This document shows positions 8,443 to 16,402 of a DNA stretch of 55,662 nucleotides, one piece after another; within the stretch, counting starts at the first letter, position 1; the number at the start of each line of letters is the position of its first letter. The notes beneath the pieces were generated by a model, which was not told the DNA's origin, made no database searches, and saw nothing but the letters and a program-made list of their open reading frames with translations. Origin of the DNA: an uncultured Eubacteriales bacterium (lineage in GTDB: Bacteria > Bacillota > Clostridia > Oscillospirales > Oscillospiraceae); assembly GCA_900547745.1 (NCBI GenBank), contig URHT01000007.1, positions 1 to 55,662 of the forward strand, given 5' to 3'. The position numbers and the translations under genes were made by a program.

Positions 8443-9142
8443 ACTCCGCCAACGTACCGTCGATATTGACCACCTGCACCGTCAGGGGAATGTCCCTCCC
8501 GCAGGCGGCCAGCGCCGTTTTCACCGCGTACTCCAGCCCGCCGCAGCAGGGCACCTCCATCCGCAGCAGCGTCACGGAGCGGATGTCGTTCTCCCGGAGT
8601 ATGGCGGTGAGCTTCTCGCTGTAATCCGCCATATCCAGCTTGGGACAGCCGATGAGCAGCGTCCGCCCCGTCAGGAACCGGCGGTGGAAATCGCCGTAGG
8701 TGTAGGCGGTGCAGTCGGCGGCGATCAGCAGGTCGCGGCCCGCGAAGGCGGGGCCGTTCACCGGCGCCAGCTTGATCTGCACCGGCCAGTTGGTGAGCTG
8801 GCCGGGCACGGGCTCCCCCGCTGCCGCCGGGGTCTTGGCAGCCATCTGGCGGATACGGCTGCCGGGACAGCCGCCGGTATGCGCCGCCGCACCGGACGCG
8901 GCTCTGGCGGCCTGCGCCGCCTTTACCGCCGCCTCGTCGTAGGCCGGGGCCTCCCGCTCCTCAAAGGTGATGGCGCCGGTGGGACAGGACGGCAGGCAGT
9001 CGCCCAGCCCGTCGCAGTAATGCTCCCGCATCAGCTTTGCCTTGCCGTTCACCAGGTCAATGGCCCCCTCGTGGCAGGCGTGGACGCAGCGGCCGCAGCC
9101 ATTGCACTTTTCCTCGTCGATGTGAATGATCTTTCGGATCAT
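8441..9142 (-). CDS. 4Fe-4S ferredoxin-type protein (possibly FrdX-like)
   Basis: 233 residues. The N-terminus has two clusters: CNGCGRCVHAC (residues about 13-23) and CDGLGDCLPSCP, a degenerate second set typical of ferredoxin-like proteins. A low-complexity Ala-rich linker leads to a C-terminal domain with IGCPKLD and EVPCCGG, possibly binding a further cofactor. AGGAGG gives the start at 9142. Family knowledge: such proteins accompany hybrid-cluster protein in clostridia and are controlled by Crp/Fnr regulators of HcpR type. The operator-like palindrome upstream, shared with the Crp/Fnr gene at 15494, supports that reading, but no hcp is in the window. Confidence 0.8.
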   Translation of the reverse strand: MIRKIIHIDEEKCNGCGRCVHACHEGAIDLVNGKAKLMREHYCDGLGDCLPSCPTGAITFEEREAPAYDEAAVKAAQAARAASGAAAHTGGCPGSRIRQMAAKTPAAAGEPVPGQLTNWPVQIKLAPVNGPAFAGRDLLIAADCTAYTYGDFHRRFLTGRTLLIGCPKLDMADYSEKLTAILRENDIRSVTLLRMEVPCCGGLEYAVKTALAACGRDIPLTVQVVNIDGTLAE

Positions 9143-9172
9143 GTGATCCCTCCTGTTCTGTTTGACAGCGTC

Positions 9173-9216
9173 AGTATACCGCCGCCAGCCGCGAAAATCA
9201 TGTTGCATTTGCAACA
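9173..9216 (-). promoter_or_regulatory. Class II-like activated promoter with Crp/Fnr-type palindrome
   Basis: Minus strand -10 TATACT (9178-9173) has no acceptable -35 (ATGATT at the right distance). The palindrome TGTTGCATTTGCAACA (9201-9216) is centred about 42 bp before the expected start point, where class II Crp/Fnr activators bind. The GTTGC-N4-GCAAC core recurs at 15462-15475. Confidence 0.55.
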
Positions 9217-9255
9217 AAATTACGCCGGAATTTTTTCGGGAATTTCCCGGAACCT

Positions 9256-9322
9256 GTAAAAATAAATTCATGATATGCTTCAGGTCAATAGCAGGTTCGG
9301 CACACCATGAATTTATTTTTAC
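9256..9322. repeat. Perfect 17-bp inverted repeat
   Basis: GTAAAAATAAATTCATG (9256-9272) and its exact complement (9306-9322) enclose a 33-base loop that contains CAGGTC and CAGGTT. It lies between the end of trkH and the ferredoxin promoter. It has no T tail, so it is not a classical terminator. Confidence 0.75.
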
Positions 9323-9357
9323 GTTAATTTTATAAGATTCTGTTGATATCTGGTTTT

Positions 9358-10797
9358 TTACCTGTCGCGCCACGCGCCGCGGGTCAGCAGCGCAAGCATG
9401 GGCATCAGCTCCAGACGGCCCGTCAGCATCTCCAGCGACAGGGCGATCTTGCTCAGGGGCGACAGAATGGAAAAGTTTTCCATCGGCCCCAGAATGCCCA
9501 GACCGGGGCCCACGTTGCTGATGCAGGTCAGGGACGCGGCGAAGGACTCCTGAAAGCCGAAGTTGTCCCAGCTGACCACCAGCGCACCGGCCAGCAGCAC
9601 CGCCATATAGGCCATGATGTAGGCTCCCGTGGACGATACCACCCGCTCCTCCACCGGCTGGCCGTCCACCTTGATGACGCTGACGTGGTTGGGATGCACC
9701 ATCCGCTTCAGCTCACGCACCAGCGACTTCCACAGGATCAGCACCCGGGACAGCTTTATGCCGCCGGAGGTGGAGCCGGCGCAGCCGCCGGTGAACATCA
9801 GCACCAGCAGGGCCATACGGCAGAACGTGGGCCACAGGGCGAAGTCCACCGTGGCAAAGCCGGTGGTGGTGATGATGGTCACGGTCTGGAACGCCGCGTC
9901 CGTGACGGATTCGCCCAGCGGCACACCGGCCTGCACCCGCAGGCACAGGCAGATCAGCAGCGTGACGCCCACCACGATGGACAGGTAGACCCGCAGCTCC
10001 TCGCTGCGCAGGGCGGCGCGGAGGCGTCCGGTGACGGCCAGAAACGGCAGGGAGAAGTTGACGCCGGCCAGAAACGAGAACGCCGTCACGATCCACATCA
10101 CCGCCGGGCTTGCGCCTGACAGCGACGTGTTGTAGATGGAAAAGCCGCCGGTGGCCATGGTGGTAAAGGCGTGGTTGACGGCGGAGAACCACGTCGCCCC
10201 CGCCAGACGCAGGCACACCATCTCCAGCACGGTCAGCGCCACATAGATGGCGTAGAGGATCTTGGCGGTGCTGCCCACCTTGGGCACCAGCTTGGACTTG
10301 ATGGGCCCGGGGCTCTCCGCCCGCATCAGGTACACCGCGCCGTCCCCCAGCTTGGGCATCAGCGCCAGAAACAGCACCAGCACGCCCATGCCGCCCATCC
10401 ACTGGGTCAGGGAGCGCCACAGCAGAACGCTGCGGGGCAGATGCTCCACCTCCGGAAACACCGTGGAGCCGGTGGTGGTCAGGCCGGACACCGTTTCAAA
10501 CACCGCGTCCACATAGTGGGTCAGCGCGCCGGTGAACGCATAGGGCAGCGCACCGGTGAGGGACAGGACGATCCAGCCCAGCGCCACGGCCATAAAGCCG
10601 TCGCGGCTGTGCATCTGCGCCTTTTTTACCGGCACCAGATGCAGCGCCGTGCCCAGCAGGATGCACAGCACCGCCGTGCCGAAAAACGGCAGCCACGCCT
10701 CGCCGTACAGCACCGACGCCGCCAGCGGCAGCAGCAGGAAGCCGGCCTCCACCCACAGCACATAGCTGGTGGTATTTGCGATCAGTCGAAAGTTCAT
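9358..10797 (-). CDS. trkH: TrkH/KtrB-type potassium uptake protein
   Basis: 479 residues, four repeated membrane-pore-membrane units. Selectivity-filter motifs are visible as SGLTTTGST, FTTMATGGFS, IITTTGFATVD and LTCISNVGPGLG. This is the membrane channel of Trk/Ktr systems, which take up K+ together with a cytosolic TrkA/KtrA ring. No trkA is in the window, so its partner must be elsewhere. The gene is alone, driven by a perfect consensus promoter at 10954-10982 through a long leader that contains tandem repeats. GAGG before the ATG fixes the start. Confidence 0.92.
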   Translation of the reverse strand: MNFRLIANTTSYVLWVEAGFLLLPLAASVLYGEAWLPFFGTAVLCILLGTALHLVPVKKAQMHSRDGFMAVALGWIVLSLTGALPYAFTGALTHYVDAVFETVSGLTTTGSTVFPEVEHLPRSVLLWRSLTQWMGGMGVLVLFLALMPKLGDGAVYLMRAESPGPIKSKLVPKVGSTAKILYAIYVALTVLEMVCLRLAGATWFSAVNHAFTTMATGGFSIYNTSLSGASPAVMWIVTAFSFLAGVNFSLPFLAVTGRLRAALRSEELRVYLSIVVGVTLLICLCLRVQAGVPLGESVTDAAFQTVTIITTTGFATVDFALWPTFCRMALLVLMFTGGCAGSTSGGIKLSRVLILWKSLVRELKRMVHPNHVSVIKVDGQPVEERVVSSTGAYIMAYMAVLLAGALVVSWDNFGFQESFAASLTCISNVGPGLGILGPMENFSILSPLSKIALSLEMLTGRLELMPMLALLTRGAWRDR

Positions 10798-10879
10798 AGC
10801 AGTACCTCAGTGATGCCGCAGGCTCTGCGGCAAAAGCAGGCACCCCCTGTCTGGCCGCGCAGCCGGCGGGGATGCCCTC

Positions 10880-10941
10880 TGTCGTGCAATAGATGCTGTC
10901 GTGCAATAGATGCTGTCGTGCAATAGATGCTGTCGTGCAAT
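10880..10941. repeat. 17-bp tandem repeat in the trkH leader
   Basis: The unit TGTCGTGCAATAGATGC is repeated perfectly three times (10880-10896, 10897-10913, 10914-10930), followed by an 11-base partial copy to 10941. On the minus strand it lies immediately downstream of the trkH transcription start. The rest of the leader can form GGCATCCCC/GGGGGTGCC and GCCGCAG/CTGCGGC stems before the start codon. Confidence 0.95.
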
Positions 10942-10953
10942 GTACACAGGTGG

Positions 10954-10982
10954 ATTATATATCCCGCAGACGGTACTGTCAA
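10954..10982 (-). promoter_or_regulatory. Perfect consensus promoter of trkH
   Basis: Minus strand TTGACA (10982-10977), 17 bp, TATAAT (10959-10954): a 12/12 match. Such a strong promoter suggests that control acts after initiation, in the roughly 150-base leader. Confidence 0.85.
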
Positions 10983-11160
10983 GCGCAAGGGCCGCGGGTG
11001 CGGAAAGCGGCGGCGCGGCCGAAAAATACTCCCCGGAGTAAACAGTTTCGTGAGAATACTATTTTTCTTGCCGTGCCGCAGGAGTATGTTAAAATTTTTT
11101 CATGCCATAAGCGGCAGTTTTAGAGAATTTTTCCTCACTTATACAACTTTTTTGTTTTGA

Positions 11161-11189
11161 TTGACTTTTTTCGTTTTTTGTGGCATTCT
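11161..11189 (+). promoter_or_regulatory. Probable promoter of the flavoprotein/hydrogenase pair
   Basis: TTGACT (11161-11166), 17 bp, CATTCT (11184-11189): good -35, weak -10. The gene-free stretch 10983-11263 is otherwise AT-rich, with nothing else recognisable. Confidence 0.4.
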
Positions 11190-11263
11190 TATCTCAACTT
11201 AAGCTCTGTTCTGCGCCCACCGGACGGTTGTCCGCGCAGCGCAGACGAAAGGAGGGTTCTGCC

Positions 11264-13099
11264 TTGAGCAGACTTGATATCAAGAGTCCCAGCCGCGCAC
11301 AGACGGTGGTGGATAACCTCTACCGCGACGTGGAGCGCCGCATCGCCGCCAGTCCTCCGGGCCTGTGTCCCGTGGACATGTCGCTGGCGTTTCTGACGCT
11401 GTGCCACGCCCAGTCCTGCGGCAAGTGCGTGCCCTGCCGCATCGGTCTGGGGCAGCTGAGCAAGCTCATCGAAACGGTGCTGGACGGCTCCGCCGACCTG
11501 AGCACCATCGACATCATTGAAAAGACGGCCCGCACCGTTGTGAACACCGCCGACTGCGCCATCGGACGGGACGCGGCGCGGCTGGTGCTGGACGGTCTGG
11601 ACGGTTTCCGGGACGACTACGAGGAGCACATCCTGCACCACCGGTGTCTGGCCGGTCTGCAGCTGCCGGTCCCCTGTGTGGCGCTGTGTCCCGCCGGCGT
11701 GGACGTGCCGGGCTACATGGCACTGGTGGGCGAGGGACGCTACGCCGACGCCGTGCGCCTGATCCGTAAGGACAATCCCTTCCCCACCGCCTGCGCCTAC
11801 ATCTGCGAGCACCCCTGCGAGGCCCGGTGCCGCCGGAACATGATCGACGACGCCATCAATATCCGGGGTCTGAAGCGCTATGCCGTGGATCACGCCGGGG
11901 ACGTGCCCCAGCCCGTCTGCGCGCCGTCCACCGGCAAAAGGGTGGCCATCATCGGCGGCGGCCCCAGCGGCCTGAGCTGCGCCTACTATCTGGCGCTGAT
12001 GGGCCACAAGGTCACGGTGTTCGAGGAGCGGGACAAGCTGGGCGGTATGCTGCGCTACGGCATCCCCAGCTACCGGTTCCCCCGGCACCTGCTGGACGCG
12101 GAGATCGCGTCCATCCTGTCGCTGGGCATTGAAACCCATACCAACACCACCGTCGGCACCGACGTCTGGGTGGAGGAGCTGCAAAAGGATTACGACTGTC
12201 TGTATATCGCCATCGGCGCCCATCAGGACAAAAAGGTGGGGATCCCCGGCGAGGACAGCAGGAATGTGATGTCCGCCGTGGAGATGCTGCGCTCCATCGG
12301 CGACGACGTGATGCCCGACTTCACCGGCAAGCAGGTGGTGGTCATCGGCGGCGGCAACGTGGCCATGGACGTGACCCGCAGCTCCATCCGGCTGGGGGCG
12401 GACAAGGTGACATGCGTCTACCGCCGCCGCGTGGAGGACATGACGGCGCTGCCCGACGAGATCACCGGCGCGCTGGCTGAGGGCGCGGAGATCAAGACGC
12501 TGATGGCGCCCGTCCGCATTGAGGCTGATGAGAACGGCTGCGCCGCCGCCCTGTGGGTACAGCCCCAGATCATCGGTGAGGCCGACAAGTCCGGGCGGCC
12601 CCGGCCCAACAAGGCCGATCTGCCGGAGGTACGCATCCCGGCGGACATCATCGTGGCGGCCATCGGACAGGGCATCGAGATCCAGGGCTTCGAGCAGGCG
12701 GGCGTGCCCATCAAGCGGGGCGTGTTCGTGGCGGGCCTGTCCGGGCAGGTAGGCGATATGGACAACCTGTTCGCCGGCGGCGACTGCGTCACCGGCCCGG
12801 CCACGGCCATCCGCGCCATCGCCGCCGGTAAGGTGGCGGCGGCCAACATCGACACGCACCTGGGCTTCCAGCACGAGATCGAGGTGGATGTGGACATCCC
12901 GTCGCCGCGGCTGAATAACCGCGGCCCCCACGGACGCATCAACACCACCGAGCGGGAGGCCTGTCAGCGCCGGTGCGACTTTGAGGACATCGAATGCGGC
13001 CTGACGGAGGAGGGCGCCCGCACCGAGGCGTCCCGCTGCCTGCGCTGCGACCACTTCGGCTACGGTATTTTCAGGGGAGGGAGGAACGTCAAATGGTAA
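11264..13099 (+). CDS. GltD-like FAD/NAD(P)H oxidoreductase with NuoF-type Fe-S domain
   Basis: 611 residues from a TTG start at 11264, chosen because AAAGGAGGG lies 8-9 bases upstream. Residues 51-58 read SCGKCVPC, with TADCAIG later: the Fe-S-binding region of NuoF/HydB. Next comes a GltD-like part with cysteine motifs (CEHPCEARCRR), a first dinucleotide fold (IIGGGPSGLSCAYYL, for FAD) and a second (VVIGGGNVAMDVTR, for NAD(P)H), ending with a CLRCDHFG cluster motif. The stop overlaps the hydrogenase start by 7 bases, so the two proteins are coupled. Family knowledge: this pairing is known from 'glutamate synthase-linked' [FeFe]-hydrogenases, thought to exchange electrons with NAD(P)H. The true electron partners are unproven. 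Confidence 0.85.
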   Translation: MSRLDIKSPSRAQTVVDNLYRDVERRIAASPPGLCPVDMSLAFLTLCHAQSCGKCVPCRIGLGQLSKLIETVLDGSADLSTIDIIEKTARTVVNTADCAIGRDAARLVLDGLDGFRDDYEEHILHHRCLAGLQLPVPCVALCPAGVDVPGYMALVGEGRYADAVRLIRKDNPFPTACAYICEHPCEARCRRNMIDDAINIRGLKRYAVDHAGDVPQPVCAPSTGKRVAIIGGGPSGLSCAYYLALMGHKVTVFEERDKLGGMLRYGIPSYRFPRHLLDAEIASILSLGIETHTNTTVGTDVWVEELQKDYDCLYIAIGAHQDKKVGIPGEDSRNVMSAVEMLRSIGDDVMPDFTGKQVVVIGGGNVAMDVTRSSIRLGADKVTCVYRRRVEDMTALPDEITGALAEGAEIKTLMAPVRIEADENGCAAALWVQPQIIGEADKSGRPRPNKADLPEVRIPADIIVAAIGQGIEIQGFEQAGVPIKRGVFVAGLSGQVGDMDNLFAGGDCVTGPATAIRAIAAGKVAAANIDTHLGFQHEIEVDVDIPSPRLNNRGPHGRINTTEREACQRRCDFEDIECGLTEEGARTEASRCLRCDHFGYGIFRGGRNVKW

Positions 13100-14829
13100 C
13101 GCTGACCATTGATGGGCGCACCGTTACAGTGCCGGAGGACACCACCATTCTGGAGGCGGCCCGCTCCATACATATCGACATCCCCACTCTGTGCTATCTG
13201 AAGGACATCAACGAGATCGGCGCGTGCCGCATCTGCATGGTGGAGGTGGAGGGTCAGCCCCGGCTCGTCCCCGCCTGCGACAATGTGGTGGACGAGGGTA
13301 TGGCCGTACACACCAACTCCCCCCGCGTCCGGGAGGCGCGGCGGGTGAACCTGCGGCTGCTGCTGAGCCAGCACGACACCAAGTGTACCAAGTGTACCCG
13401 CAGCGGCAACTGCAAGCTCCAGCAGCTCACCAACGACTATAACCTGCTGGGCGAGCACTACATCGACGACCTGCGGAACGCGCCCCCGGATTTCTCCAAT
13501 CCCGTGGTGCGCATTGAGAACCGCTGCGTCAAGTGCATGCGCTGCATCCAGATCTGCGACAAGGTGCAGACTATGGGCATCTGGGATCTGATGGGCACCG
13601 GCTCCCACACCACCGTGGGCGTGGCCCGTACCCGCACGCTGGGCGAGAGCGACTGCACGTTCTGCGGCCAGTGCATCACCCACTGTCCCGTGGGCGGTCT
13701 GCAGGAGCACGACGACACCGGCAAGGTCTTCGACGCGCTGGCAGATCCCCAGCGCATCACCGTGGTACAGATGGCGCCCGCCGTCCGGGCGGCGTGGGCG
13801 GAGTATTTCCACCTCGATCCCAAGTACGCCTCGGCGGAACGGATGGTCACGGCGCTGAAGACCATGGGCTTCGACTATGTGTTCGACACCAATTTCGCCG
13901 CTGATCTGACCATCATGGAGGAGGGCAGCGAGTTCCTGGAGCGCTTTACCCACCGGAACAAGTACCACTGGCCCATGTTCACCAGCTGCTGTCCCGGCTG
14001 GGTGCGGTTCGTCAAGAGCCAGTTCCCCGCCTACATCGGCAATCTGTCCACCGCCAAGAGCCCTCAGCAGATGTTCGGCGCGGTGGTCAAGAGCTACTTC
14101 GCCGATCAGCTGAACGTGGATCCCAAGAAGCTGTTTGTGGTATCCATCATGCCCTGCACCGCCAAGAAGGCGGAGGCGGCGCTGCCCACCATGAAGGACG
14201 CCGAGGGCGACCGGGACGTGGATGTGGTGCTGACCACACGGGAGATCGTCCGGATGTTCCGGGGCGAGCAGATCAACCCCGCCGTCCTGCCGGAGACGCC
14301 CTTCGACAGCCCGCTGGGCACCGGTACCGGCGCGGCCGTGGTATTCGGCGCTACCGGCGGCGTCATGGACGCGGCGCTGCGCAGCGCCTACTACATGGTG
14401 ACGGGCAAAAACCCCAATCCCGACGCCTTCCACTCCGTCCGGGGGCTGGACAGCTGGAAGGAAGCGGTGTTCACCATCCCCGGCGCAGGCAACGTGCGGG
14501 TGGCGGTGGTCAGCAGTCTGGGCGCTACCCGGAAGCTGATGAACGCCATTGATGCCGGTGAGGTGGACTACGACTTCGTGGAGGTCATGGCGTGTCCCGG
14601 CGGCTGCGCCGGAGGCGGCGGTCAGCCCATCCACGACGGCGTGGAGATGGCGGCGCGGCGCGGCGGCGTGCTGTGGCGTCTCGACCGGACGGCAGATATC
14701 CGGTTCTCCCATGAGAACGCCGACGTGCAGGCACTGTACAAGGAGTATCTGCGCCAGCCGCTGGGCCACAAGGCCCATACGCTGCTGCACACCGACCACT
14801 TCGGATGGAAGATGCCCAGCGGACACTGA
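13093..14829 (+). CDS. hydA: [FeFe]-hydrogenase, GltD-linked type
   Basis: 578 residues, iron hydrogenase for H2 production or uptake. N-terminal [2Fe-2S] domain with Cys34, 45, 48 and 62; His94/Cys98/Cys101/Cys107 cluster; two [4Fe-4S] clusters (Cys145/148/151/155 and 188/191/194/198). The H-cluster motifs are complete: TSCCPGW (297-303), MPCTAKKAE (353-361) and EVMACPGGCAGGGGQ (497-511). The start overlaps the flavoprotein gene by 7 bases. It differs clearly from the second hydrogenase at 38368, so it is not a recent duplicate. Confidence 0.95.
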   Translation: MVTLTIDGRTVTVPEDTTILEAARSIHIDIPTLCYLKDINEIGACRICMVEVEGQPRLVPACDNVVDEGMAVHTNSPRVREARRVNLRLLLSQHDTKCTKCTRSGNCKLQQLTNDYNLLGEHYIDDLRNAPPDFSNPVVRIENRCVKCMRCIQICDKVQTMGIWDLMGTGSHTTVGVARTRTLGESDCTFCGQCITHCPVGGLQEHDDTGKVFDALADPQRITVVQMAPAVRAAWAEYFHLDPKYASAERMVTALKTMGFDYVFDTNFAADLTIMEEGSEFLERFTHRNKYHWPMFTSCCPGWVRFVKSQFPAYIGNLSTAKSPQQMFGAVVKSYFADQLNVDPKKLFVVSIMPCTAKKAEAALPTMKDAEGDRDVDVVLTTREIVRMFRGEQINPAVLPETPFDSPLGTGTGAAVVFGATGGVMDAALRSAYYMVTGKNPNPDAFHSVRGLDSWKEAVFTIPGAGNVRVAVVSSLGATRKLMNAIDAGEVDYDFVEVMACPGGCAGGGGQPIHDGVEMAARRGGVLWRLDRTADIRFSHENADVQALYKEYLRQPLGHKAHTLLHTDHFGWKMPSGH

Positions 14830-14832
14830 TAA

Positions 14833-14877
14833 GACGCAAAAAGACATCCCGCGCCGGGCGCGGGATGCCTTTTGCGT
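14833..14877. terminator. Terminator, convergent genes
   Basis: An 11-bp GC-rich stem (14845-14855 with 14857-14867) sits inside an outer GACGCAAAA/TTTTGCGT pairing. It separates the hydrogenase from the convergent ECF gene. Confidence 0.75.
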
Positions 14878-14884
14878 ATGTGGG

Positions 14885-15406
14885 TCAGCGCTTCAGCGCC
14901 TTGCGGATCACCGGGGAGATGGTCACGGCAATAAGGCCGCCGATGGCCGCCGTCACCAGCTGCGGCCAGGAGAAGGACGCGGACATGGTGGCCGCTGCCG
15001 CCTCCGGCAGCTGTAGGGAGGGGATGGCCACCTTCGTCACCAGCAGGAACAGCACCGCGAACTTGCACACGGCGGCTGCGGCCACGGCCAGATAGCTCCG
15101 CAGACCCAGCGGCTTGCCGCCGGCGATGAAATGGAGCAGCAGCACCAGCACCAGATTGCCCACGGCGATGAAGGGCACGATCACCAGCTTGGCGGGGCCT
15201 ACGCCCACCAGAAACGCGCAGAACGGGCTGGCGATGGCCACCACCGCGCCGCACCATGCGCCGCCCACCAGCGTGGACACGCCCAGTACCAGATTGACGC
15301 AGGAGCCGGTGACGAACTGGCCCAGCGGCTTGCTGGCCCACTGCAGCGCCACCAGCAGGGCGATCATCACCGCCGTTTCGGCGATCCAGAGGGTTTTATT
15401 TTTCAT
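14885..15406 (-). CDS. ECF transporter S component-like membrane protein
   Basis: 173 residues, about six hydrophobic segments with many small residues, starting with a short charged tail and a helix typical of substrate-binding S components of energy-coupling factor transporters. AGGAAG precedes the ATG at 15406. No vitamin gene is adjacent, so the ligand is unknown. Its divergent neighbour is a Crp/Fnr regulator, and the palindrome between them is placed as an activator site for this gene. Confidence 0.65.
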   Translation of the reverse strand: MKNKTLWIAETAVMIALLVALQWASKPLGQFVTGSCVNLVLGVSTLVGGAWCGAVVAIASPFCAFLVGVGPAKLVIVPFIAVGNLVLVLLLHFIAGGKPLGLRSYLAVAAAAVCKFAVLFLLVTKVAIPSLQLPEAAAATMSASFSWPQLVTAAIGGLIAVTISPVIRKALKR

Positions 15407-15434
15407 TGAAAGCACTTCCTTTTTGTTTTTCTCT

Positions 15435-15479
15435 ATGATATCATGTCTTACAGAGAATTCCGTTGCCATGGCAACGGAA
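15435..15479. promoter_or_regulatory. Crp/Fnr-type operator between divergent genes
   Basis: A 22-bp perfect palindrome (15458-15479) has the core GTTGC-CATG-GCAAC. On the minus strand TATCAT (15440-15435) is a good -10 without a -35, and the palindrome centre falls at about -40.5. For the plus-strand gene it lies between the likely -10 (TATGAT, 15434-15439) and the ribosome site, suiting autorepression. Confidence 0.6.
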
Positions 15480-15493
15480 AAGGAGGTACCGGC

Positions 15494-16165
15494 ATGGACA
15501 TCGATACGGGGCTGCTGCGGCGCACGGCGCTGTTCCACGGCATGGAGGACGGGGACATACGGCGGCTGCTGGACTGTCTCCACTGTCCGGTGCGGCGGTA
15601 CGGACGGGGCGAGTTTCTGTGGCACGCCGGGGACGCGGTGCCCATGGCGGGCATCGTGCTGTCCGGCTGCGTGGACGCGGTGCAGTACGGTGAGGACGGC
15701 GGGGCGGTGCTGACCGTCCGGCAGGAAAAGGGCGGCGTGTTCGGCGACCTGCTGATGGCGGCGGGACAGGCCAGCCCCCTGTCGCTGGTGGCCTCCGCCG
15801 AGGGGGCGGAGGTGCTGTTCCTGCCGCTGGAGGGCATTCTGTCCGACTGCGGGCGGGGCTGCGCCTGCCACATCGCGCTGCGGCGGAACCTGCTGGCGGA
15901 GACGGCCAGCAAGTTCTGGCAGCTGCGGCAGCGGGTGGTCTATCTGACGGAGCCGCAGCTGCGGCGGCGCATTCTGCTGTTCCTCCGCGACCGGCGGGAG
16001 GAGACAGGCAGCGACTACTTCCGGCTGCCCTACTCCCGGCAGGAGATGGCGGAGATGCTGGGCGTCAACCGCAGCGCCCTGTCCCGGGAGCTGGGGCGGA
16101 TGCAGCGGGAGGGCCTGCTGGAGTTCTACCGCAGCAGCTTCCGGCTCAAGGAGGGCAGCCGGTAA
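15494..16165 (+). CDS. Crp/Fnr family transcriptional regulator
   Basis: 223 residues: an N-terminal cyclic-nucleotide-binding-like beta barrel (about 20-120), a long dimer helix, and a C-terminal winged helix with the recognition region RQEMAEMLGVNRSALSREL. Several cysteines occur in the sensor part (CLHCP, CGRGCAC), possibly binding a redox cofactor, but they do not follow the E. coli FNR spacing. AGGAGG fixes the start at 15494. It probably regulates itself, the divergent ECF gene and the ferredoxin gene at 8441 through GTTGC-N4-GCAAC sites. An HcpR-like role in nitrosative or redox stress is an inference. Confidence 0.88.
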   Translation: MDIDTGLLRRTALFHGMEDGDIRRLLDCLHCPVRRYGRGEFLWHAGDAVPMAGIVLSGCVDAVQYGEDGGAVLTVRQEKGGVFGDLLMAAGQASPLSLVASAEGAEVLFLPLEGILSDCGRGCACHIALRRNLLAETASKFWQLRQRVVYLTEPQLRRRILLFLRDRREETGSDYFRLPYSRQEMAEMLGVNRSALSRELGRMQREGLLEFYRSSFRLKEGSR

Positions 16166-16171
16166 CATGAG

Positions 16172-16391
16172 AAGCCCCCTCCGCGCCGTGGCGCGGAGGG
16201 GGGCAAAATCGCAAAATAAAAAAACGGGTTTTATTTTGCGATCTTGGTCGCTGCGGCGGGTGATCGAACGCGAAAGGGAACCCTGACGGTTCCCTTTCAC
16301 ACTATCCTTCCCTCCGATACCTGTGACCGGGCAGGTTCTTTGACAGGCAGAAACCCCCCGCTCTGCGCGGCGCGGAGAGGGGGGTGTTTTT
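16172..16391. repeat. Run of four hairpins in a gene-free stretch
   Basis: The stretch 16166-16402 contains no gene. It holds GCCCCCTCCGCGC/GCGCGGAGGGGGGC (16174-16204), ATCGCAAAATAAAA/TTTTATTTTGCGAT (16208-16242), AAAGGGAACC/GGTTCCCTTT (16273-16297) and a GC-rich hairpin at about 16355-16386 followed by GTGTTTTT. The first and last are plausible terminators for the convergent neighbours. Confidence 0.6.
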
Positions 16392-16402
16392 GGGGGTTCT
16401 GC

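Noticed and set aside
10880..10941. Regular repeats that might be a CRISPR array
   Set aside because: The units are only 17 bp and strictly tandem, without unique spacers.
16241..16275. tRNA-like 3' end on the minus strand (TTCGATC and GACCA)
   Set aside because: The T stem does not pair around the loop, and the acceptor and CCA spacing is wrong. No cloverleaf can be drawn.
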